7,587 bases of DNA from NCBI GenBank assembly GCA_000715605.1, contig KL568588.1, forward strand, positions 5,528 to 13,114. Reading direction: 5' to 3'. The notes beneath the pieces were generated by a model that saw only the letters and a program-made list of their open reading frames with translations, did no database searches and was not told the DNA's origin. Source of the stretch: Streptomyces speibonae. GTDB taxonomy: Bacteria > Actinomycetota > Actinomycetes > Streptomycetales > Streptomycetaceae. Made by a program: the position numbers and the translations under genes. Shown here piece after piece: positions 1-6,819 of this stretch. Each line of letters starts with the position of its first letter. Position 1 is the stretch's first letter.

Positions 1-1477
1 GCCACTCGGTGTGAGGGTCGGCGCCGGTGAAGACGAACAGGGCCCGCACCACGAGCCGGCGGTGCTCGCCCGTGCGGTGGTCGACCACGGTGACCGCCTC
101 CAGCGCCTTGTCGCCGAATGCCTCGGTCATCTCGGTGTGCAGCAGCACGCGCACCCGCGGGTGGCGCTCGATCTGATCGATCAGGTAGCGGGACATGTGC
201 GCCTCGAGACTCGGCCCACGGACGAGCAGATACACCTGCGGTGCGTACCCGGCCAGGAAGAGCACGGCCTGGCCCGCGGAGTTGCCCCCGCCAACGACGG
301 CCGCCGGGTCGGTGCGGCACTGCTGGGCCTCGTAGACGGTCGCCGAGTAGTGGACGCTCGTTCCCTCCAGGCGTTCGATGCCGGGCACCTGGAGGCGGCG
401 GTAGCGAGCGCCGGTGGCCAGGACGACGGTGCGGGCGGTGATCTCGCTGCCGTCGGCGAACCCGACGGCGTAGTGCCCGTCCCGCGGTTCGAGCCGAGCC
501 GCCTCCACCGGAACGCTGATCCTGGCGCCGAACTTCTCGGCCTGGAGCACAGCGCGTTCGGTGAATTCGGCGCCGGAGATGCCGGAGGGGAAGCCGAGCA
601 GATTCTCGATGCGGGACGACGTGGCGGCCTGGCCGCCGGTGGCCATGGCCTCGACCACGGTCGTGCCGAGACCCTCCGAGGCAGCGTTCACCGCGGCGGC
701 GAGACCAGCGGGTCCGGAACCGACGATCAGGAGATCGCCGTGATGGTTTCCGGCAGGCAGCGACGGCAGGCCCAGGAGCCGGGCCAGTTCCGCGTTGCTG
801 GGGTTGCGCAACAGAGTGGTGTCCCGCCAGATGACGAGCGGTGTCTGAGCCGGGCCGACGCCGAAGCGGCGCAGCAGGGCCTCGGCCTCCTCGTCGGTCT
901 CCAGATCGATCCAGCGGTGCGGCAACCGGTTGCGGGCGGCGAACTCGCGCAGCCGCCGGGTGTCGGGCGAATAGCGCGAGCCGATGATGCGGAAACCGGC
1001 GCCCTGCCCGACGAGCAGAGCACGGCGGCCCAGGCAGGCGCGCAGCACCACATCGCCGAGGACGGAGTCCCGGGCCACCAGGTCTCGCAGTTGATCCATG
1101 GACAGGGCGAGGACCTCACCGGGCTCCCTGGTCACGGCGGTGTAGAAGGCCACCTGCCCATTCCGGAGACCGAGTTCCCCGATGAAGCGGCCGGGGCCGT
1201 GCACACGCAGCAGGCGTTCACCGGTCGTGCCGTAGCCCTCGACGATGGCGACCGAACCACTGAGGACGACGTAGAACGTCTCGCACGGCTCCCCCTCCCG
1301 GATCAGCACATCACCGGCGTCAACAGCGCGCCGCCGACCGTGCTGCGCCAAACGGGCCATCTGGTCATCCGGCAGGCGGGGATAGGCGCCGTAGAGGTCA
1401 GCTGTCTCGAAGGGGACGCTCTCCTCCACGTCGTCCGGCACAGGCGCTGCGCCCGGCCGCGTCTCGTCGCCGGCCAT
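1..1477 (-). CDS. FAD-dependent oxidoreductase with cNMP-binding-like and thioredoxin-like domains; thioredoxin-reductase-like but lacking CxxC (partial, C-terminus off the left edge)
   Basis: Seen: 492 codons are open to the window edge. Residues about 30-145 resemble a cyclic-nucleotide-binding domain (GEL at 100-102), but the phosphate-binding Arg expected about 11 residues later is not there (Phe111/Tyr112). Residues about 161-240 look like a thioredoxin/glutaredoxin fold with the TP cis-proline motif at 212-213, but the CxxC site reads SRYSPD. From 248 there is a thioredoxin-reductase-like flavoprotein: FAD dinucleotide fold GSGPAG at 253-258, GGQA at 281-284, ATGA at 354-357, and NAD(P) fold GGGNSAG at 396-402. 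The reductase CxxC is replaced by SATV (378-381). The start chosen is ATG at 1477, sharing one base with the UBP stop (TGATG); GTG at 1480 is an alternative, also overlapping. Inferred: NAD(P)H-dependent flavoenzyme of unknown substrate, not a classical thioredoxin reductase. The position in a chaperone/thioredoxin operon suggests a stress-redox role. Confidence 0.9.
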   Translation of the reverse strand, partial: MAGDETRPGAAPVPDDVEESVPFETADLYGAYPRLPDDQMARLAQHGRRRAVDAGDVLIREGEPCETFYVVLSGSVAIVEGYGTTGERLLRVHGPGRFIGELGLRNGQVAFYTAVTREPGEVLALSMDQLRDLVARDSVLGDVVLRACLGRRALLVGQGAGFRIIGSRYSPDTRRLREFAARNRLPHRWIDLETDEEAEALLRRFGVGPAQTPLVIWRDTTLLRNPSNAELARLLGLPSLPAGNHHGDLLIVGSGPAGLAAAVNAASEGLGTTVVEAMATGGQAATSSRIENLLGFPSGISGAEFTERAVLQAEKFGARISVPVEAARLEPRDGHYAVGFADGSEITARTVVLATGARYRRLQVPGIERLEGTSVHYSATVYEAQQCRTDPAAVVGGGNSAGQAVLFLAGYAPQVYLLVRGPSLEAHMSRYLIDQIERHPRVRVLLHTEMTEAFGDKALEAVTVVDHRTGEHRRLVVRALFVFTGADPHTEW

Positions 1478-1740
1478 CACACGAACGCCTCGTGGGCGAA
1501 GCACCACCGCCAGTCCTCGCCGGGCTCCAGCGACGCCACGATCGGATGACCGTCGGCGGCGGCGTGACGGCGCGCGTGCCGGTTGGGCGAGGAATCGCAG
1601 CAGCCGACGTGGCCGCAGCTCAGGCAGAGCCTGAGGTGGACCCACGGGGAGCCGAGCAGCAGACACTCTTGACACCCTTCAAGGGTCAGTGGCTGGACCG
1701 GCCGGACAAGCGCGAGGTGGGGGTCGGTTCCTACGGTCAT
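1477..1740 (-). CDS. UBP-type zinc-finger protein, small
   Basis: An 87-residue protein that is almost entirely one zf-UBP domain. Seen: putative zinc ligands in CxxC pairs at Cys23/Cys26 and Cys39/Cys42, then Cys47/Cys48, His55, His59 and His65, in the order typical of the UBP (ubiquitin-hydrolase) zinc finger; Trp33, Trp77 and Trp79 are also present. In eukaryotes this fold binds the C-terminal Gly-Gly of ubiquitin. Free-standing bacterial versions are known by sequence in actinobacteria, but their role is not established. The start is ATG at 1740, with AAAGGA 9 bases upstream lying across the end of the thioredoxin gene. Its stop overlaps the start of the FAD oxidoreductase, so the two are probably translated together and may act together. 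Inferred: a small zinc-binding, possibly redox-responsive or protein-binding adaptor. No membrane segment or signal peptide is seen. Confidence 0.92.
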   Translation of the reverse strand: MTVGTDPHLALVRPVQPLTLEGCQECLLLGSPWVHLRLCLSCGHVGCCDSSPNRHARRHAAADGHPIVASLEPGEDWRWCFAHEAFV

Positions 1741-1746
1741 GGCTGA

Positions 1747-2205
1747 TCATCCTTTCCCGGCCGGTTCGCGTCCCGCGATCGACTGCTCCACCCACCGCTG
1801 CAGGGCAGGGGCAGGTGCGGCACCCGCCTGCCGGGCGATGGTCCGTCCTCTGTCGAGGACCAACAGCGTCGGTACCGCCTGGACCTCGAACCGCTGCGCC
1901 AGCCGCGGGTTCTTGTCGATGTCGACCTTGACCAGCTTGATCTTTCCCGCGAGATCGGCGGCGACCTTCTCCAGCGCCGGGCTCACCATGCGGCAGGGGC
2001 CGCACCAGGTGGCCCACAGGTCGACGACGACGGGCACGGTGGCCTGCTCGACGACCTCGGTGAAGTCGTCGTCGCCGGCGTCGGCCATCCACGGCAGCGG
2101 CTGCTTGCAGTTGGCGCACCTGGGGCGGCCCTCGGCGGCCACGGGTACCCGGTTGGTGCGCCCGCAGTGCGGGCAGGTGACGTGGGTGGCCTGCACGGTA
2201 CTCAT
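1747..2205 (-). CDS. trxC: Thioredoxin, thioredoxin-2 (TrxC) type with N-terminal zinc-ribbon
   Basis: A 152-residue cytoplasmic thiol-disulfide oxidoreductase. Seen: an N-terminal zinc-ribbon with CPHC at 11-14 and CANC at 30-33, a short linker, then a thioredoxin domain from about 45 with active site WCGPC at 67-71 and cis-proline VPT at 111-113. The order CxxC-NRxP-CxxC-thioredoxin matches E. coli thioredoxin 2, which is longer than thioredoxin 1 because of this zinc domain and is induced by oxidative stress. The start is ATG at 2205, overlapping the clpB stop as ATGA, with GAGGA 4 bases upstream, so translation is probably coupled to clpB. The last residues (GREPAGKG) lie past the thioredoxin fold. 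In context it could reduce disulfides in proteins released by the ClpB/DnaK system. Its reductase partner is unknown: the flavoprotein downstream lacks the CxxC needed for the usual mechanism. Such proteins are often labelled trxA in automatic annotation. Confidence 0.95.
   Translation of the reverse strand: MSTVQATHVTCPHCGRTNRVPVAAEGRPRCANCKQPLPWMADAGDDDFTEVVEQATVPVVVDLWATWCGPCRMVSPALEKVAADLAGKIKLVKVDIDKNPRLAQRFEVQAVPTLLVLDRGRTIARQAGAAPAPALQRWVEQSIAGREPAGKG
1750..1755 (-). promoter_or_regulatory. Ribosome binding site of the UBP zinc-finger gene
   Basis: AAAGGA overlaps the end of the thioredoxin coding sequence and lies 9 bases before the ATG at 1740. It supports that start and ties the zinc-finger gene to the same transcript. 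Confidence 0.6.
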
Positions 2206-4841
2206 GCCGTCCTCGCTCCCTGCACGTCCTCGGGCCGGTCGTAGGTGACGACCAGCTCTCCGTGCTCGGCGTCGACGCGGACCTTCGCGCCGTCCTGGAC
2301 GTCGCCGCGCAGCAGGGCGCGCCCGCCCAGTGTCTCGACCTCGTGGGAGATGTAGCGCCGCAGCGGGCGGGCCCCGTACACCGGGTCGTAGCCCTGGTGG
2401 GCGATCAGCTCTCGGGCTGCCCGGGTGAGTTCAACGGTGATGCGGCGCTCGGCGAGGCGGTGGCGCAGCTCGTCGAACTGCAACTCCACGATCCGCTCGA
2501 TCTGCCGCTCACCGAGCGGCTTGAACAGCACGATGTCGTCGACGCGGTTGAGGAACTCCGGGCGGAAGTGCCCGCGCAGTTCGCCCATCACCAGGGCGCG
2601 GGCGTCCGGCTTGATCTCGCCCTCCGCGGTGGCGCCGTCGAGGAGGTGCTCGGAGCCGATGTTGGACGTCATGATGATCACGGTGTTGCGGAAGTCGACC
2701 GTGCGGCCCTGGGCGTCGGTGATGCGGCCGTCGTCGAGGATCTGCAGCAGGGTGTTGAAGACATCGGTGTGCGCCTTCTCGATCTCATCGAACAGCACGA
2801 CCGAGTACGGCTTGCGGCGTACGGCCTCGGTGAGCTGACCGCCCTCCTCGTAGCCGACGTACCCGGGCGGGGCTCCCATCAGCCGGCTGACGGTGTGCCG
2901 CTCCTGGTACTCGCTCATGTCGAGGCGGACCATGTTCTCCTCGGAGTCGAACAGAGCCCGGGCGAGGGTCTTGGCCAGCTCGGTCTTCCCGACGCCGGTG
3001 GGACCGAGGAAGATGAACGATCCGATGGGGCGGCGAGGGTCGCGGATGCCGGAGCGGGCGCGGATGATGGCGTCGGCGACGAGCTGAACGGCCTCGTCCT
3101 GGCCGATGACGCGCTCGCGCAGGATCTCGTCGAGGCGCAGCAGCTTCTCACGCTCGCCCTCCTGGAGGCGGGCGACGAGGATGCCGGTCCAGGCGGCGAC
3201 GATCTCGGCGATCTCCTCCTCGGTGACGACCTCACGCAGCAGCCGGTTCTCCCCTTGCTTCGCGGCCAGTTGCTCCTCCTCTGCGGCGAGCCGGCGCTCC
3301 AGATCCTGGAGGCGGCCGTAGCGGAGTTCGGCGGCGCGGTTGAGGTCGTAGGCGCGTTCTGCCTCCTCCGCCTCGTGGCGGACCTGCTCCAGTTCCTGGC
3401 GCAGTTCCTGCACGCGGCGGATCGCCTGCCGTTCGGCCTTCCACTGGGCTTGCTTGGCGTCGGCCTCGCCGCGCAGGTCGGCCAGTTCCCTGCGCAGCTC
3501 CTCCAGGCGGGATTTGCTCGCGGGGTCGGTCTCCTTGGAGAGGGCGGCCTCCTCGATCTCCAGGCGGGTGACGCGGCGGGTGATCTCGTCGAGTTCGGCG
3601 GGCATCGAGTCGATCTCGGTACGCAGCCGGGCGCACGCTTCGTCGACGAGGTCGATGGCCTTGTCGGGCAGGAACCGATCGGTGATGTAGCGGTGGCTGA
3701 GGGTGGCCGCGGATACCAGCGCGGTGTCCTGGATCTTCACGCCGTGGAAGATCTCCAGGCGTTCGCGCAGTCCGCGCAGGATGGAGACGGTGTCCTCCAC
3801 GCTCGGTTCGTCGACCAGGACCTGCTGGAAGCGGCGTTCGAGGGCGGCGTCCTTCTCGATGTGCTTGCGGTACTCGTCGAGGGTGGTGGCACCGATCATG
3901 TGGAGTTCGCCGCGGGCGAGCATCGGTTTGAGCATGTTGCCCGCGTCCATGGCTCCTTCGGCGGCGCCCGCGCCTACGACGGTGTGGAGTTCGTCGACGA
4001 AGAGCAGGATGTGCCCCTGGGCTGCCTTCACCTCGGACAGCACCGCCTTGAGGCGTTCCTCGAACTCGCCCCGGTACTTCGCCCCGGCCACCAGGGAACC
4101 CATGTCGAGTGCGAACACCGTCTTGTCGCGCAGACCCTCGGGGACGTCGCCGCGGACGATGCGCTGGGCCAGGCCTTCGACGATGGCGGTCTTGCCGACG
4201 CCGGGATCGCCGATGAGGACCGGGTTGTTCTTGGACTTGCGGCTGAGGATCTGGGTGACGCGGCGGATCTCGGCGTCCCGGCCGATGACCGGGTCGAGTT
4301 TGCCGTCCCTGGCCTCGGCGACCAGGTCGCGGCCGTACTTCTCCAGCGCCTCGTAGGCCACTTCGGGGTTTGCCGAGGTCACGCGCTGGTTGCCGCGGAC
4401 CTGGGTCAGCGCGCTCAGGAACGAGTCCCGGGTGATGCCGTGCTCCTTGAGCAGCCGTCCGGCGGCCGTGGACGAGCCCTCCTCGGCCAGGGCCAGCAGA
4501 AGGTGTTCCACGGACACGTACTCGTCCTTGAGGCGCTTGGCCTCCCGCTCGGCCGCATCCAGCAGCCGCGACAGGCGCTGGGTGACGAACACCTGGCCCG
4601 GCGCCGCACCCGGGCCGGTCACCTTGGGCCAGCGGGAAAGCTCCTCACGCACAGCCGCACGGAGCTCCCCGGACTCCCTGCCCGCCTGTTGCAGCAGCCG
4701 CGGGATCAGGCCGTCCTCCTGGTCGAGGAGCGCGAGCAGCAGATGCTCACCGTCGACCTCCGTCTGGCTCATGCGGACGGCGGCGGTCTGCGCCTCCTGG
4801 AGGGCTTCCTGTGACTTCTGGGTGAGACGGTTCATGTCCAT
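2202..4841 (-). CDS. clpB: ATP-dependent disaggregase ClpB (Hsp100), complete
   Basis: An 879-residue hexameric AAA+ unfoldase that threads aggregated proteins through its pore and hands them to DnaK. Seen: Clp N-domain with two repeats (about 1-150); first AAA+ domain with Walker A GDPGVGKT at 211-218, Walker B ending VDE at 282-284, pore-loop KYRG at 255-258 and arginine-finger region ERRF at 335-338; a charged coiled-coil M-domain (about 410-535), the part that docks on DnaK; second AAA+ domain with Walker A GPTGVGKT at 613-620, pore-loop GYVG at 660-663, Walker B FDE at 684-686, sensor-1 TSN at 725-727 and GARPLRR at 823-829. All motifs are intact and the length is normal for actinobacterial ClpB. 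The start is ATG at 4841 (first in-frame start after a TGA); it lies inside the 3' end of the CbpM-like gene. A second in-frame ATG at 4835 would give an exact ATGA overlap. The partner chaperones are upstream in the same operon. Confidence 0.99.
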   Translation of the reverse strand: MDMNRLTQKSQEALQEAQTAAVRMSQTEVDGEHLLLALLDQEDGLIPRLLQQAGRESGELRAAVREELSRWPKVTGPGAAPGQVFVTQRLSRLLDAAEREAKRLKDEYVSVEHLLLALAEEGSSTAAGRLLKEHGITRDSFLSALTQVRGNQRVTSANPEVAYEALEKYGRDLVAEARDGKLDPVIGRDAEIRRVTQILSRKSKNNPVLIGDPGVGKTAIVEGLAQRIVRGDVPEGLRDKTVFALDMGSLVAGAKYRGEFEERLKAVLSEVKAAQGHILLFVDELHTVVGAGAAEGAMDAGNMLKPMLARGELHMIGATTLDEYRKHIEKDAALERRFQQVLVDEPSVEDTVSILRGLRERLEIFHGVKIQDTALVSAATLSHRYITDRFLPDKAIDLVDEACARLRTEIDSMPAELDEITRRVTRLEIEEAALSKETDPASKSRLEELRRELADLRGEADAKQAQWKAERQAIRRVQELRQELEQVRHEAEEAERAYDLNRAAELRYGRLQDLERRLAAEEEQLAAKQGENRLLREVVTEEEIAEIVAAWTGILVARLQEGEREKLLRLDEILRERVIGQDEAVQLVADAIIRARSGIRDPRRPIGSFIFLGPTGVGKTELAKTLARALFDSEENMVRLDMSEYQERHTVSRLMGAPPGYVGYEEGGQLTEAVRRKPYSVVLFDEIEKAHTDVFNTLLQILDDGRITDAQGRTVDFRNTVIIMTSNIGSEHLLDGATAEGEIKPDARALVMGELRGHFRPEFLNRVDDIVLFKPLGERQIERIVELQFDELRHRLAERRITVELTRAARELIAHQGYDPVYGARPLRRYISHEVETLGGRALLRGDVQDGAKVRVDAEHGELVVTYDRPEDVQGARTA

Positions 4842-5239
4842 GGGGGTGAGTCACTCCTCCTGCCGCGGTCGCGCAGTGCGGCTTCGAGCAGGCTGATGCG
4901 GTCGAGCAGGTCGAGCACCAGACCGATGGATGCGTAGTTGAGGCAGAGTCCGGAGCGCAGCCGCTGGACGCGGGCGAGCACCGCCGGGGCCGCGGGGTCG
5001 AACACGAGGTGCCCCGCGGCGTCGCGTTCGGCGTCGACCAGGCCGAGGGCGACGAACCGGCGGACCAGGTCGGGGTGGAGGCCCGAGCGGCGGGCCACGG
5101 TGTCCAGGGAAAGCCTGGGCACGGGGACGAGCGCGTACCGCACGGCCGTGGACCCGGCGCTCGTCCGTACGGGGCGCCCGCCCGCGTCGGCCCGGGCGGC
5201 CTGACCGCCGGTCGCCGCACATGAGGGTCGCTCGCTCAT
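4832..5239 (-). CDS. cbpM: Small MerR-fold protein, CbpM-like chaperone modulator (alternatively an HspR-like regulator)
   Basis: A 135-residue cysteine-poor protein. Seen: an Ala/Gly/Arg-rich N-terminal tail of about 35 residues, then a winged-helix-like region with [20 protein letters not shown] (about 43-62), GLVD, and a helical C-terminus with [20 protein letters not shown] (about 100-119). The last segment closely resembles the CbpM/MerR_2 family, whose E. coli member binds the J-domain of CbpA and inhibits it. The SGLHP segment also recalls HspR, the repressor that follows dnaJ in actinobacterial dnaK operons, but the usual HspR Arg-x-Tyr wing motif is not seen (HLVFDP instead). Its place directly after a CbpA-like gene supports a modulator role; DNA binding remains possible. 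ATG at 5239 was chosen because AGGAGG lies 5 bases upstream; GTG at 5242 is in frame but only 2 bases from it. The start overlaps the J-protein stop, and the end overlaps clpB. Confidence 0.72.
   Translation of the reverse strand: MSERPSCAATGGQAARADAGGRPVRTSAGSTAVRYALVPVPRLSLDTVARRSGLHPDLVRRFVALGLVDAERDAAGHLVFDPAAPAVLARVQRLRSGLCLNYASIGLVLDLLDRISLLEAALRDRGRRSDSPPWT
4854..4861 (-). promoter_or_regulatory. Ribosome binding site of clpB, inside the CbpM-like gene
   Basis: AGGAGGAG lies in the last codons of the CbpM-like gene, 12 bases before the clpB ATG at 4841. The spacing is long, so coupling by ribosomes finishing the upstream gene, which stop at 4832 within the clpB start region, probably contributes. 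Confidence 0.6.
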
Positions 5240-6186
5240 CACGTCCTCCTGGGGTCGTACGAAGAGGTGGCGGCGAGCTCCTCGAACAACTCGCGCTCCC
5301 GGTCGCCGAGGGCGGGCGGCACCATGACGCGGAGTTCGGCGTACAGGTCACCGTTCGCGCCGCGCGGGTTCGGCATGCCCTCGCCGCGCAGCCGCAACCG
5401 ACGGCCGCTGGAGGAGCCCGCGGGCACCGTGACCTTGGCCGTGCCGCCGCCGGGGGTGGGCACCGGCACGGTCGCCCCCAGGGCCGCCTCCCAGGGGGTG
5501 ACGGGGACCTGTACGTGGACGTCGCGGCCGTCCAGCCGGAACCGGGGGTGGGGCTGGATGCGCACCCGTAGGTACAGGTCACCCGCGGGTGCGTCACCAC
5601 TGCCCCGGCCGCCCTCGCCCGCGAGCCGGATGCGCTGCCCGTCGGTGACGCCGGGCGGTACGTCGACCTCGTACCGTCGCGGCTGCCCCGCGGGGCCGGC
5701 GAGCGTGACGGTGCGGCGGCCGCCCCGATATGCCTCCTCGACGGTGAGCGGCAGCTCGGCCTCCTGGTCGGCCCCCGGTACACCGCCGGGCGCGGCGCCT
5801 GCTCCGAAGAGCGAGCCGAGCAGGTCCTCGATGTTGACGCCCCCCGCTGCGAAGTCGTCGCCGAAGCCGGTGTACCGGACGCGGGGACCGCCCGCTCCAG
5901 CGGTCCTCCGAGCGCGGAAGCCGCCGCGCGCTCCGGCCGCGACCCGTTCGTCGAAGTCCTCCGGGATCTTGCGGAAGTCGTCTCCGAAGCGGTCGTAACG
6001 GGCGCGGGTCTTGGGGTCCGACAGGACGCTGTATGCCTCGTTGAGGTCCTTGAAGCGTTCCTCCGCCCCCGGGTCCGTGTTGACGTCGGGGTGGTACTTG
6101 CGGGCGAGTTTGCGATATGCCTGCTGGATCTCGTCCTGGCTCGCGGTCCGTGACACGCCCAGCACCTCGTAGAAGTCCTGTGCCAT
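5239..6186 (-). CDS. cbpA: DnaJ-class co-chaperone, class II (CbpA-like, no zinc finger)
   Basis: A 315-residue J-domain protein that should stimulate the DnaK ATPase and deliver substrates. Seen: J-domain at 1-70 with HPD at 32-34, the residues that contact DnaK; a Gly/Phe/Arg-rich linker (about 85-140, including FGDD and LLGSLFGAG); then two beta-sandwich substrate-binding domains (about 142-215 and 216-290) with family motifs such as [17 protein letters not shown] (177-193) and [19 protein letters not shown] (202-220), and a C-terminal helix (about 291-305). There is not one cysteine, so the four CxxCxGxG zinc repeats of true DnaJ are absent and CTD I runs straight on. This makes it a class II, CbpA-type J protein. 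The start is ATG at 6186 with GGGAG nine bases upstream, inside the end of grpE. The adjacent CbpM-like gene strengthens the CbpA reading. Automatic annotation may call it dnaJ. Confidence 0.95.
   Translation of the reverse strand: MAQDFYEVLGVSRTASQDEIQQAYRKLARKYHPDVNTDPGAEERFKDLNEAYSVLSDPKTRARYDRFGDDFRKIPEDFDERVAAGARGGFRARRTAGAGGPRVRYTGFGDDFAAGGVNIEDLLGSLFGAGAAPGGVPGADQEAELPLTVEEAYRGGRRTVTLAGPAGQPRRYEVDVPPGVTDGQRIRLAGEGGRGSGDAPAGDLYLRVRIQPHPRFRLDGRDVHVQVPVTPWEAALGATVPVPTPGGGTAKVTVPAGSSSGRRLRLRGEGMPNPRGANGDLYAELRVMVPPALGDRERELFEELAATSSYDPRRT
5245..5250 (-). promoter_or_regulatory. Ribosome binding site of the CbpM-like gene
   Basis: A perfect AGGAGG near the 3' end of the J-protein gene. It is 5 bases from the ATG at 5239 but only 2 from the GTG at 5242, which decides the start in favour of ATG. 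Its strength suggests that this gene is translated at least as well as the J protein before it. Confidence 0.75.
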
Positions 6187-6192
6187 GACCGG

Positions 6193-6810
6193 TCACTCCC
6201 GCTTCGCCACAGTCACGGCGGCGGGCCTGAGCTGGCGTTCGCCGTCTCCGTATCCCGGGCGCAGCACCTCGACGACCGTGCCCGGTGGGGTGTCGGGGTC
6301 CTGGACGACGCCGACCACTTCGTGCCGGGCCGGGTCGAAGGCGACGCCGGTCTCCGCATGCCGTGGGTAGCCGAGCAGTTCGAGGACGTTCACCGCCTGG
6401 TCGCGGACCGCCCGGACGCCCTCCACGATCGCGTCGGGGTCGGATCCCGCATGCGTCAGGGCGAGTTCGAGGTTGTCCAGCACGGGAAGGAAGGCGGCGG
6501 CCGTGCGGGACCGCTCGACCGTCCGCTCCCGCTCCATTTCCCTGGTATGGCGCTTGCGGAGGTTGTCGAGGTCGGCGAGCGCGCGCCGCCAGCGGTCCTC
6601 GAGTTCCCTGAGCTCGGCCGTGTGCTGGTCCTCGTACGGTGCCGGACCCCCGGCCGCGTCGGGGCCGGGTTCCTCGTCGGTGTCGGACCCCGGCCCGGTC
6701 GGCGGGCTCGAGCGCGGAAGATCCCCTCGGGGAGGGCGTACGGCGCCCTCCGGAGCCGGGTCGGCGGGGTCCGGCACGGCCGGGTCGGATTCCCTGGGGT
6801 GGATCGGCAT
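6193..6810 (-). CDS. grpE: Nucleotide exchange factor GrpE
   Basis: A 205-residue dimeric co-chaperone that releases ADP from DnaK and resets its cycle. Seen: a disordered N-terminal tail of about 60 residues, rich in Pro, Asp, Glu and Gly, as is common in actinobacterial GrpE; a long charged helix (about 62-105) with RALADLDNLRKRHTREMERE, the dimerising stalk; a four-helix-bundle segment with FLPVLDNLELAL (107-118); and the C-terminal beta-domain that touches DnaK, with FDPARHEVVG (158-167), GTVVEV and GYGDGERQLRPAAVTV (186-201). All family landmarks are present. The start is ATG at 6810; AGGGA overlapping the TAG stop of dnaK serves as ribosome site. It lies 9 bases after dnaK and 6 bases before the J protein, so all three are made in one transcript. 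Confidence 0.97.
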   Translation of the reverse strand: MPIHPRESDPAVPDPADPAPEGAVRPPRGDLPRSSPPTGPGSDTDEEPGPDAAGGPAPYEDQHTAELRELEDRWRRALADLDNLRKRHTREMERERTVERSRTAAAFLPVLDNLELALTHAGSDPDAIVEGVRAVRDQAVNVLELLGYPRHAETGVAFDPARHEVVGVVQDPDTPPGTVVEVLRPGYGDGERQLRPAAVTVAKRE

Positions 6811-6819
6811 GGCGGTTCC

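Noticed and set aside
11..1549. A 512-codon open frame on the plus strand opposite the FAD oxidoreductase
   Set aside because: The minus strand encodes clear FAD, NAD(P) and cNMP-like motifs; the plus frame is a compositional shadow without recognisable domains.
2262..4814. An 850-codon open frame on the plus strand opposite clpB
   Set aside because: It mirrors clpB almost exactly and its translation shows no family motif; long antisense frames are expected in very GC-rich coding DNA where third positions avoid A/T and hence stops.
4846..4854. Short palindrome GTGA-G-TCAC between the clpB ribosome site and start
   Set aside because: The arms are only 4 bases and lie within coding sequence; this length is expected by chance and nothing marks it as an operator.
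4851..5783. A 310-codon minus-strand frame across the J-protein and CbpM genes
   Set aside because: It is rich in Arg, Pro and Ala as expected of an out-of-frame reading, and both real genes in this stretch are well supported in other frames.
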